A stretch of 5,860 bases of DNA from an uncultured Bacillota bacterium (GTDB lineage: Bacteria > Bacillota > Clostridia > Peptostreptococcales > Anaerovoracaceae): the NCBI GenBank assembly GCA_946545145.1, contig CAMNNG010000073.1, positions 1 to 5,860 on the forward strand, written 5' to 3'. The notes beneath the pieces are model-generated. The model made no database searches and was not told where the DNA came from. It saw only the letters and a program-made list of their open reading frames with translations. The translations under genes were made by a program, and so were the position numbers. The number at the start of each line of letters is the position of its first letter. Positions within the stretch are counted from its first letter, which is position 1. Positions 1 through 5,860 of this stretch are shown piece after piece.

Positions 1-271
1 GGTGAAACTCCCTTACTTTCGAGAGGATCCCGTCGGTTACAGGTACGACCTCATCCACGGCCTCAAGAGCTCCGATGATCCTCATCCTGTCTTCAAGAGA
101 AACTATCGGAAGAGCGCCCTTCTGCTCCCTTACTATCTCATCTGCAAGGACGCCGACGATCAGCCTGTCGCATCTTTTGGCAGCCATCTCGATCAGATTG
201 AGATGGCCCGTGTGGAAGAGGTCAAAGACACCCATCAGATATCCTGTTTCGTACTTTTTCTGCTTACTCAT
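1..271 (-). CDS. Cytidylyltransferase (TagD / ethanolamine-phosphate cytidylyltransferase type), N-terminal part
   Basis: Only the first 90 residues are in the window; the gene continues past base 1. The protein begins MSKQKKYETGYLMGVFDLFH and carries the nucleotide-binding HxGH signature of the nucleotidyltransferase superfamily as H20-T-G-H23, within GVFDLFHTGHLNLI (residues 14-27). It continues with CDRLIVGVLADE (34-45) and a VDEVVPV strand, in the order expected for glycerol-3-phosphate, ethanolamine-phosphate or related cytidylyltransferases. These cytosolic enzymes join CTP and a phospho-alcohol to give a CDP-alcohol plus pyrophosphate. The C-terminal signature that would help identify the substrate lies outside the window. 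The ATG is chosen because it precedes the first beta strand and has a GAGG 9 nt upstream; the next in-frame ATG (residue 13) would remove that strand. The start overlaps the stop of the LicD fusion gene by 8 nt (ATGAGTAA), so the two are probably co-translated. The inferred role is to supply the CDP-alcohol donor used by the LicD domain. Family assignment is strong; substrate is unknown. Confidence 0.9.
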   Translation of the reverse strand, partial: MSKQKKYETGYLMGVFDLFHTGHLNLIEMAAKRCDRLIVGVLADEIVREQKGALPIVSLEDRMRIIGALEAVDEVVPVTDGILSKVREFH

Positions 272-2624
272 CTGATTCACCCTCGCCGCCGGGCGCCATT
301 TCTTTCGGAGCGGTCTTCACATAGAGTTTGTATGGCTTTTCCGGATCGTACTTCGCTTCGTGGTGCGGGCTTCTCCTCTCCTTCGGAGGCCTGGCAAGGA
401 AGCTCTTTCCGTATCTCTTTTCGAGCCACTCTTTGTAGTTTTCAGGCACCGGTATCGTCATATCTTCGAACGGCACCCTTACGAGATGCTTTATATCATC
501 GGCCCTGAAGAGGTTCCTGTTCCCCCTCCAGGAGTAGTAGCACGCGAATATAGTCAGATACCCGCTCATCGGATACTTCGTGCATGCCCTGTAGAGGTCC
601 TTGCACATCTTCTTGTCGGACTTCTTCGATGAGAGGATGTAGTAAAGGCTCAGCTTTTTCGGGTCGGAGTCTATCATCCTGTTCGCCCACAGCGGATAGC
701 GCTTGGCATAGAGCAGCCTCTGTCTGAAATAGACTTTTCTCTGCTGGTCCTTCAGTCCTTCCTCATCGGCCGCGCAGTCATCGAGCGGGAAGATGTCTAT
801 CCAAATCCCCTGGTTGCAGTCCTTTCCTTCGTTGAACCATTCCGCAGCTGTCGTGTCAGAATTTCTGAGCTTTGCGTATCCTCCGTAGAAGCACTCCGGA
901 TCGCTCTCCGGCGTCTGGAGGAAGTACGGTCTTTCAAACGCCTCGGCCGCAACGGTGCAGAGTCTGTCGTAATCGATCCTCGGCATCGCTATATCTATAT
1001 CGTCGTCCCACGGCACCATCCCCTCATCGCGGACAGCTCCGAGCATCGTGCCGAAGACTGCCATATATCTGAGGTGATAGATCTCGCAGACCGTGTCGAG
1101 CTTTTTCAGAAGATCGAGCTGGACCTTTCTCACTGCTTTGTGGAGCGGATCCGGTTCAAAGATCTCAGGAGCAGTCTCCTTCTTCCATGCGAACAGCTGA
1201 CTGTAGAGCTCGCAGTTTCTGACCTTCGCGGTCATCGCGTCCTCTTCCTCCGCAAAGGAAGCCTCCGTGACCTCGTCTATCCCGAAGCGCCCCATCATCT
1301 CACGCATCGGCATGACATCTTCGAGGACAGGGAGAGCGCCCCATGTATATCTTATCGCTCTGTACATCACGAACGATGCCGGAGCGTTTTCCTTCGTGAA
1401 TTCCTGATCGAAGTATGTGAACATATCCGCAGGTCCGCTGTAGAAGATGTTCGCCGGTATCATGTCCAGGTAAGCTGTCTTCAGCACCGGGCCCCGCTCA
1501 GCATCTTCGCGCGCTATGTCCGAGGAAGCGATCACGTCTTCGTATAGTTTGTCGAACAGTCTGATGATCTCATCGCGGTCTTTTATCTCCGAAAGTATGT
1601 CGAGGAGAGTCCTTCCCGTAACGGTCGGCATCTTGATGATGAACCTGCTTCCTTCCGGGCCTTTCAGCATGCCCGAAACCGAGACCGGGACTATCCCAAG
1701 CCCGCGTCCTCTGAGCTTTGTGAGATTCTCCGCCTGCCGACCTATATGCGCATCTCCTTCGGCGAAGAGAGCCGACTTTTCCGTAACAGGACCCCTGCAC
1801 GTGAGGCAGGAGGCGTGTTCTTTGTCCCTGTCCATAGTGACGGAGAGATAAGAGAGCGGGTTTTTCTGTTCGCTTCTTCTGCATTCGAGCAGAACGCACG
1901 GCGGCCTTTCTGCAAATGTTCCATCCGAAGCGCGTCCAATTATCTCCGCCGCATACCGTTCGGCGGGAACGCTTCCATCAGGCGAGAAGAAGTCGATCCT
2001 CGAAGCGCACGATGCATCCGGCAGTCTGTCCTGGGAATATATCTCCTGCGTTATGCAGATGTCAGGAAGCGGATAGTATTCGCGGATATAGTAAAAGCCG
2101 GCCGTCTTCAGAACCTTCGTAAGGAGCTCTCTTGCGGTAGCGTCCCTCAGGCCAAGAAGCATAACGCCGTCATCGTCCAGATGCTCTTTCAGCATCTCCG
2201 CTCCCGCTGCGAGCTTTACTATCCACGGCTCTTCATCCGGCTCTTCGAGCGCGAGGATAAAGTCGTACTTTTTCTTTTCAGTAAGCGCATCCGAAAGCCT
2301 CAGCGTCACGTCAATGTTGCTTCTGCGGCTGTATCTCTCTCTGAGGCACTCCGCTCTCAGGGGAGTTTCGCATACAGCATCGACATGACCAAATGTATCG
2401 GAAAGAAGCCCCGTGAGCGCGCCGAAGCCGGCGCCTATCTCAAGGGCGCTCCCTGTTTTATCGAACGGATAGCGGCACAGAAGCGCATTCCTCAGCCTGC
2501 TGAGGTGGAAGGTGAGCTTCCTGCTCTCATCGCCGCTGATCATCTCATCGTAGTATTCTGTTTTCCATTCACGGATGAACTTCGCTATGCGCTCATCCGA
2601 ATCGTAATAGCTATTGCTGATCAT
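264..2624 (-). CDS. Methyltransferase / kinase-like / LicD fusion protein
   Basis: A 786-residue protein with three parts and no evident signal peptide or membrane segment. (1) Residues 1 to about 205 are a class I SAM-methyltransferase fold: glycine-rich motif I ALEIGAGFGALTG (60-72), an acidic residue after the next strand (AVCE, E86), and YDFILALEE (120-128). (2) Residues about 255-430 are kinase/APH-like: a candidate lysine in VTEKSAL (K283), TVTGRTLLDIL (334-344), LDMIPANIF with D387 and N392, and YFDQEF with D406 and E408. (3) Residues about 498-770 are a LicD domain: FGTMLGAVR (524-532), PWDDDIDIAMP with the metal-binding acidic run at 540-544, GIWIDIFPLDD (606-616), and a C-terminal EKRYG...PP...HH region typical of the family. 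LicD enzymes move a phospho-alcohol (phosphocholine in the studied cases) from a CDP-alcohol to a sugar. The ATG at 2624 overlaps the decarboxylase stop by 14 nt and has no strong ribosome binding site; a TTG at 2630 would add two residues. LicD assignment is strong, the methyltransferase fold likely though possibly degenerate, and the kinase-like reading an inference. Confidence 0.87.
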   Translation of the reverse strand: MISNSYYDSDERIAKFIREWKTEYYDEMISGDESRKLTFHLSRLRNALLCRYPFDKTGSALEIGAGFGALTGLLSDTFGHVDAVCETPLRAECLRERYSRRSNIDVTLRLSDALTEKKKYDFILALEEPDEEPWIVKLAAGAEMLKEHLDDDGVMLLGLRDATARELLTKVLKTAGFYYIREYYPLPDICITQEIYSQDRLPDASCASRIDFFSPDGSVPAERYAAEIIGRASDGTFAERPPCVLLECRRSEQKNPLSYLSVTMDRDKEHASCLTCRGPVTEKSALFAEGDAHIGRQAENLTKLRGRGLGIVPVSVSGMLKGPEGSRFIIKMPTVTGRTLLDILSEIKDRDEIIRLFDKLYEDVIASSDIAREDAERGPVLKTAYLDMIPANIFYSGPADMFTYFDQEFTKENAPASFVMYRAIRYTWGALPVLEDVMPMREMMGRFGIDEVTEASFAEEEDAMTAKVRNCELYSQLFAWKKETAPEIFEPDPLHKAVRKVQLDLLKKLDTVCEIYHLRYMAVFGTMLGAVRDEGMVPWDDDIDIAMPRIDYDRLCTVAAEAFERPYFLQTPESDPECFYGGYAKLRNSDTTAAEWFNEGKDCNQGIWIDIFPLDDCAADEEGLKDQQRKVYFRQRLLYAKRYPLWANRMIDSDPKKLSLYYILSSKKSDKKMCKDLYRACTKYPMSGYLTIFACYYSWRGNRNLFRADDIKHLVRVPFEDMTIPVPENYKEWLEKRYGKSFLARPPKERRSPHHEAKYDPEKPYKLYVKTAPKEMAPGGEGESDE
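281..284 (-). promoter_or_regulatory. Ribosome binding site of the cytidylyltransferase gene
   Basis: A GAGG core (within GGCGAGGG) lies inside the last codons of the upstream LicD fusion gene, 9 nt before the ATG at 271. It supports that ATG as the start. It is the clearest Shine-Dalgarno-like site in the window; the other starts rely on weak purine tracts and coupling to the preceding gene. Confidence 0.5.
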
Positions 2625-3567
2625 TTTCAATCTGTTTTCTGTAATATTCTATCGTCATCCCAAGTCCGTCTTCGGCTCCGACCACAGGGGCCCAGCCGAG
2701 CTCTCTTTCAGCTAATGAGATATCGGGCCTTCTTCTTGAGGGATCATCTGCGGGAAGATCCCTGTAGACGATCTTCGAACTGCTCCCGGTAAGCCGGATC
2801 ACCAGATGAGCCAGATCCTTCACCGTCATTTCGGACGGATTGCCGAGATTCACAGGACCTCTGAAGTCTTTCCTGGCCATTGCCGCTTCGAGTCCTGCCA
2901 GAAGGTCTGTGATATAGCAGAAGCTCCTCGTCTGCGTCCCGTTTCCATAAACAGTTATATCGTCACCCGAAAGGGCCTGAGTCACGAAGTTCGGTATGAC
3001 CCTTCCGTCGTTGGGGCTCATATTAGGTCCGTATGTATTGAAAATCCTTACGACGCAGATATCTGTCCCGTACTGGCGTCCATGATCGAAGAAGAGAGCT
3101 TCGCTCGCCCTTTTGCCTTCATCATAACACGCTCTAGGACCTGTGCTGCTCGTATTACCCCTGTAGTCTTCCGGCTGCGGATGCACCAGAGGATCGCCGT
3201 AGGTCTCGCTCGTTCCGGCCAGAAGGACCCTCGCACCCGTTTTGTAAGCGAGATCGAGAGCGTTGAGCGAGCCGAGGAAGCACGTCTTCAGCGTGTCTAC
3301 CGGCTTCTTCTGATACTCCGCCGGGCTCGCCGGACATGCGAGATGATATATCTCGTCTGCCGATACGCGAAACGGCTTTCTCACATCGTGTCTGATGAAC
3401 GCGAAAGAATCGTTATCCAGAAGGTCCTCGATATTCTCCATCCTTCCGGTCGACATATTATCAAGGCAGATCACATAGCATCCTTTACTGATCAGATCCC
3501 TCGCGAGATTCGATCCGATGAAGCCTGCTCCTCCGGTTATAAGTACCCTTTTGCCCATATTATCCAT
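2611..3567 (-). CDS. UDP-glucuronate decarboxylase (UDP-xylose synthase)
   Basis: A complete 318-residue extended short-chain dehydrogenase, the usual size for bacterial UXS. It converts UDP-glucuronate to UDP-xylose and CO2 in the cytosol with bound NAD. Visible signatures: NAD-binding TGGAGFIG (11-18) with D36 ending strand 2; the decarboxylase-typical LACPASPAEYQ (76-86); GTSETYGDP (118-126) with the catalytic TSE; CYDEGKR with the Y148-x3-K152 pair; RIFNTYGP (174-181); DGRV (187-190); TRSFCYITD (213-221); NLGNP (240-244); and RRRPD (278-282), holding the conserved arginine region. The combination of ACPASP, YDEGKR and DGRV separates it from UDP-glucose 4-epimerase and dTDP-glucose 4,6-dehydratase. 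The small variation from the usual STSEVYGD to GTSETYGD leaves the S/E pair in place. The start at 3567 lies 9 nt after the upstream GT2 stop, with only a weak purine tract (AGAAAG) before it; a second ATG at 3558 precedes the NAD motif too closely to prefer. It supplies UDP-xylose to one of the neighbouring glycosyltransferases (inference). Confidence 0.94.
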   Translation of the reverse strand: MDNMGKRVLITGGAGFIGSNLARDLISKGCYVICLDNMSTGRMENIEDLLDNDSFAFIRHDVRKPFRVSADEIYHLACPASPAEYQKKPVDTLKTCFLGSLNALDLAYKTGARVLLAGTSETYGDPLVHPQPEDYRGNTSSTGPRACYDEGKRASEALFFDHGRQYGTDICVVRIFNTYGPNMSPNDGRVIPNFVTQALSGDDITVYGNGTQTRSFCYITDLLAGLEAAMARKDFRGPVNLGNPSEMTVKDLAHLVIRLTGSSSKIVYRDLPADDPSRRRPDISLAERELGWAPVVGAEDGLGMTIEYYRKQIENDQQ

Positions 3568-3576
3568 TGCTGTTTT

Positions 3577-4815
3577 TCACTTTCTGTAATAGCAGTACTC
3601 TATGCCTGCTCCTTCAAGTTCACATTCTATCTCCCTCCTGTATCCTTCTCCGGCAGCTATCACGATGAAAGCGTCCTCCGGCAGATCGGCCGGGGAAAAC
3701 CTTCTCACAGGTCTTCCCTTCACTACGCTTCCGTCTTCGCTTCCCCCTGTTACGAGAAAGCCTTCGACAGCAATGCCCGAAAGGGCAAGTCCCTCATACA
3801 CATTTTTTCCTATGACTCCTGCACCGTATATGTATACGCTTCCCGCGCGGCGGGCTTTTTCAATAAGCTCCGGCGAAAGATCCGCATAGTACAGATAAGC
3901 CTTCTGCGACGCCTCGAAGAACAGATATAGCTGTCTTTCATCCTCTGAAAAGAGAGCCGAAAGATCATGGTCCTTCGAAAGCGACGCGTAATATCTCGTC
4001 AGTTTTTCATATATCCTCGCGATGTTCCTGTCAGCACCCTTGGAACTGATGCCCCTCTCATCCAGAAATGTGAGCATCTCGGTCATGCACCTCGCGTACC
4101 CGTAGAAGTTCTCCGGGGCCGGATCCTTCGTCATGACGGAGCCCTTGCGGTACCTTCTGATGAAGGCCTTTTCGGGTATGTACATCGCCCGCTCTGCCGC
4201 AAGAAGCGCCTCGAATGCGAACACCTCATCCTCGTGCTCGTGTCTTACCGGAAAGCGTATTCCTTCCTGCAGCAGGAAGTCTCTTCTCCAGAGCTGCCTC
4301 TGGATGTAGCATGTCCATTCGCCCTGCTCCATGAAGAGCTCGAAGAGTCCGGGTCCGCTTACGGGTTCTGCCGGGTACTTTCCGCTCCTCGCCGCAGGAT
4401 ACGATGCGTGCTTTCTCTCAAGCCCGGGATCGTCGAATATGACCTCCGAGTCGAAGAAGAGCCCGTCCAGCTCATGCTCATCAGCTGCGGCGCACAGTCT
4501 CTCAAGCGCGTCAGGCTTTATCATATCGTCTGAGTCCAGAAGATAGATGTATTCGCCCTTCGCTTCTTCGATGCCGATGTTCCTCGCATTTCCCTGACCC
4601 ATGTTCTCATCAAGGAAGATGCATCTCATCCTTGGGTCGCGGACCGCGAAGCCTTCCATTACAGCCTTGCTTCCGTCGGGTGAGCAGTCGTCCACCGCGA
4701 TGACTTCGATGTCAGTAAGCGTCTGCGAAAGGACGCTTTCAAGACATTCAGAAAGCCACTTTTCCGTATTATATACCGGCACTATCACCGAGACTTTGAC
4801 TTTGCTCTCAATCAT
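3577..4815 (-). CDS. Family 2 glycosyltransferase with C-terminal Rossmann-like domain
   Basis: A complete 412-residue protein. Residues 8 to about 215 form a GT-A catalytic domain: VSVIVPVYN (8-16), VDDCSPDGS (41-49, nucleotide-binding aspartates), GQGNARNIG (73-81), LLDSDD (92-97, the metal-binding DxD equivalent) and HEHEDE (192-197, with the candidate catalytic-base ED pair). About 215-320 is mostly helical by appearance. Residues about 325-412 form a second small domain that begins VYIYGAGVIGKNVYEG (327-342). This GxGxxG nucleotide-binding motif is followed by strands GFLVTGG and AFIVIAAGEG, resembling the Rossmann-like domains attached to many polysaccharide glycosyltransferases. No signal peptide or transmembrane helix is seen, so it likely acts at the cytosolic face on a lipid-linked acceptor. 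Its ATG overlaps the stop of the preceding glycosyltransferase gene by 4 nt (ATGA). Donor and acceptor sugars are not predictable; UDP-xylose is possible because the next gene makes it. Confidence 0.9.
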   Translation of the reverse strand: MIESKVKVSVIVPVYNTEKWLSECLESVLSQTLTDIEVIAVDDCSPDGSKAVMEGFAVRDPRMRCIFLDENMGQGNARNIGIEEAKGEYIYLLDSDDMIKPDALERLCAAADEHELDGLFFDSEVIFDDPGLERKHASYPAARSGKYPAEPVSGPGLFELFMEQGEWTCYIQRQLWRRDFLLQEGIRFPVRHEHEDEVFAFEALLAAERAMYIPEKAFIRRYRKGSVMTKDPAPENFYGYARCMTEMLTFLDERGISSKGADRNIARIYEKLTRYYASLSKDHDLSALFSEDERQLYLFFEASQKAYLYYADLSPELIEKARRAGSVYIYGAGVIGKNVYEGLALSGIAVEGFLVTGGSEDGSVVKGRPVRRFSPADLPEDAFIVIAAGEGYRREIECELEGAGIEYCYYRK

Positions 4816-5860
4816 TTCTCCAGTGCGCGCTCCACCACGCGTGCGATCTTTCTGTTCACGACTTCGTTCAGATGAGACGGCAGAGCGCCGTACTCATACA
4901 TTTCGTCAGTTATATACGGAGTGCACTCTTCTGTTTCCACGACCAAAGCATGCGGCATGCACTCTATCAGTATATCATAATACTTTTTCAGTTCGCTATT
5001 CACTCTTCGTATCTCGGATATATCGTCATGGTCCCTTGAGCCCATGATGTCTCCTATGCGCTCGGCCAGGTAGTTTTTCACAATGACGATCTTCATATCC
5101 GGCGCGCAGCTCTCTGCCATTCGTGCGAAGCTTTCTGCAGCTGACCTCATAAGCGAGATTCGTTCTTCTCCCTCACATATATGGCCGACCTCTGCCATGT
5201 CCGCCCTGTCAGATCCGAGGAAGGCATCGCTCAGAGTTATATAAGCTCCGCCGTCAGTCCTGAGAACCGGATTTCTTTCCTCGAGGAGGTCCATGAAAAG
5301 AAACTCAGGCCGCCTGTCTCTGAGGACGCCCGCGAACGAGCGCGTCCATTCCCTTTCCAGCATCATCTGCCTGTAGCGGTTTTTGTGCCCGGGCGCATCA
5401 CCTATGGGCCTTTCACCGGCCAGAGAAGCTATGCTCGAAAAGTTCATCCTCAGGTCCGGATCCTGCAATGCAGGAAGATGGAGCAGCGCCTTGTTCAGGT
5501 TGTATCCTCCCCACACAGCATAAGCACCGTTCATCCCATCCGGGAAAAGTTCGCTCATAAGAGATCTGAAGTCCGACGACATCTTCGCGAACTCTTCAGG
5601 ACTCCTCCTGTGGTACTGCATCGCCATGATGTCGCTCAGCCTGTACTTCACGACCCTCTCGAAGGTATCCTCATATTTCTCATATATACCGAGCCGCTTC
5701 GCCTCGGCAATCATGCTTCGCATCGCGTCAGTCCCGAGCCCCGGGTCTGGCCTTCCGTCCTTCCGGCCATAAGCAGTCTCGATCAGCGAGCCCTCTCTGT
5801 ACCTTCTGTAATAGTAGAGAGCCTCGGGCACGCGGGCCGTCTTTTCCGAAAGCGCGACTA
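4812..5860 (-). CDS. Glycosyltransferase (GT2) with DUF6270/SGNH-like C-terminal domain, C-terminal part
   Basis: The reading frame is open to the window edge, and 348 residues up to the stop are visible (numbered here from the first whole codon, at 5858). The first 25, including EKTARVPEALYYYRRYREGS, match the end of a GT2 catalytic domain, where a VPE-LYYYR strand normally follows the ED catalytic pair; the GT-A core therefore lies beyond the window. Residues about 45-105 are a helical linker. From about 114 the pattern resembles DUF6270, an SGNH/GDSL-hydrolase-like domain found in polysaccharide clusters: AVWGGYNLNKAL (114-125), MNFSSIASL (138-146), FLFMDLLEERN (186-196), YITLSDAF (206-213), IVIVKNYLAER (257-267) and VNSELKKYYDILIE (286-299). 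The serine expected in the first block is glycine (WGGYN). A GTG at 5831 could be read as a start, but it is internal to the conserved GT2 end and is not the true start. This gene precedes and is coupled to the second GT2. GT2 identity is fairly sure; the DUF6270 assignment is by pattern memory. Confidence 0.75.
   Translation of the reverse strand, partial: VALSEKTARVPEALYYYRRYREGSLIETAYGRKDGRPDPGLGTDAMRSMIAEAKRLGIYEKYEDTFERVVKYRLSDIMAMQYHRRSPEEFAKMSSDFRSLMSELFPDGMNGAYAVWGGYNLNKALLHLPALQDPDLRMNFSSIASLAGERPIGDAPGHKNRYRQMMLEREWTRSFAGVLRDRRPEFLFMDLLEERNPVLRTDGGAYITLSDAFLGSDRADMAEVGHICEGEERISLMRSAAESFARMAESCAPDMKIVIVKNYLAERIGDIMGSRDHDDISEIRRVNSELKKYYDILIECMPHALVVETEECTPYITDEMYEYGALPSHLNEVVNRKIARVVERALEK

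Noticed and set aside
2..508. Plus-strand open frame opposite the cytidylyltransferase and the LicD end.
   Set aside because: Shadow of the minus-strand HxGH cytidylyltransferase; the translation is low-complexity with no domain.
2628..2630. TTG as the start of the fusion gene.
   Set aside because: An ATG lies two codons later at 2624; neither has a clear ribosome binding site, and ATG is preferred.
1746..2792. Long plus-strand open frame (348 codons) opposite the methyltransferase/kinase-like region and the end of the decarboxylase gene.
   Set aside because: It lies codon-on-codon opposite the fusion gene, so stops appear only where the real gene uses TTA, CTA or TCA, which are rare here. 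The translation has no recognisable motif, and the minus strand carries clear domain signatures.
2806..3930. Long plus-strand open frame (374 codons) opposite the decarboxylase and GT2 genes.
   Set aside because: Same codon-register shadow effect. It crosses the real gene boundary because the 9-nt gap keeps the register. The minus strand encodes an unmistakable UDP-glucuronate decarboxylase.
4948..4960. Two GCATGC palindromes separated by one base, as a possible operator or repeat.
   Set aside because: They fall inside the coding sequence for C-M-P-H-A in the DUF6270-like region, no further copies were noticed, and there is no adjacent promoter-like sequence.
5829..5831. GTG as the start of the rightmost minus-strand gene.
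   Set aside because: The frame is open upstream to the window edge, and the residues before it (EKTAR) continue the conserved end of a GT2 domain, so this is an internal valine.
1..5860. Search for CRISPR arrays, tRNA/rRNA genes, insertion sequences, promoters and terminators.
   Set aside because: Essentially every base is within the five tightly packed coding regions; no spaced repeats, transposase motifs, tRNA-like folds or hairpin-plus-T-run terminators were seen.

Overview
The window is a stretch of a bacterial cell-surface polysaccharide (capsule, exopolysaccharide or wall-glycan) gene cluster. It holds five genes, all on the minus strand and packed without real intergenic space. Both end genes run off the window. 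Moderate GC by eye, frequent AGG/AGA arginine and ATA isoleucine codons, and the domain combinations (methyltransferase/kinase-like proteins, LicD, GT2 fused to a DUF6270-like domain) suggest a Clostridia-type Firmicute, perhaps Lachnospiraceae. That placement is tentative, because nothing here is a phylogenetic marker.

In the direction of transcription (right to left) the order is as follows. (1) The C-terminal 348 residues of a family 2 glycosyltransferase followed by a DUF6270/SGNH-hydrolase-like domain (4812-5860). (2) A second GT2 enzyme with a C-terminal Rossmann-like domain (3577-4815). (3) A complete UDP-glucuronate decarboxylase, making UDP-xylose (2611-3567). (4) A large fusion protein with an N-terminal SAM-methyltransferase domain, a kinase/APH-like middle and a C-terminal LicD phosphotransferase domain (264-2624). 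(5) The N-terminal 90 residues of a cytidylyltransferase of the TagD/ethanolamine-phosphate cytidylyltransferase type (1-271). Junctions are a 4-nt overlap, a 9-nt gap, a 14-nt overlap and an 8-nt overlap, so this is one translationally coupled operon. There is no visible internal promoter, terminator, RNA gene, mobile element or repeat array.

Together the genes suggest a xylose-containing glycan decorated with a phospho-alcohol. The decarboxylase supplies UDP-xylose, the two GT2 enzymes build the repeat unit, the cytidylyltransferase makes a CDP-alcohol, and the LicD domain transfers the phospho-alcohol to a sugar. The most interesting feature is the fusion protein. Its middle segment keeps a D-x4-N ... 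D-x-E pattern like the active site of APH/choline kinases. Next to LicD and a cytidylyltransferase, it could be a condensed analogue of the Lic kinase/cytidylyltransferase/transferase pathway. The identity of the alcohol and the activity of the methyltransferase and kinase-like parts cannot be settled from this sequence.
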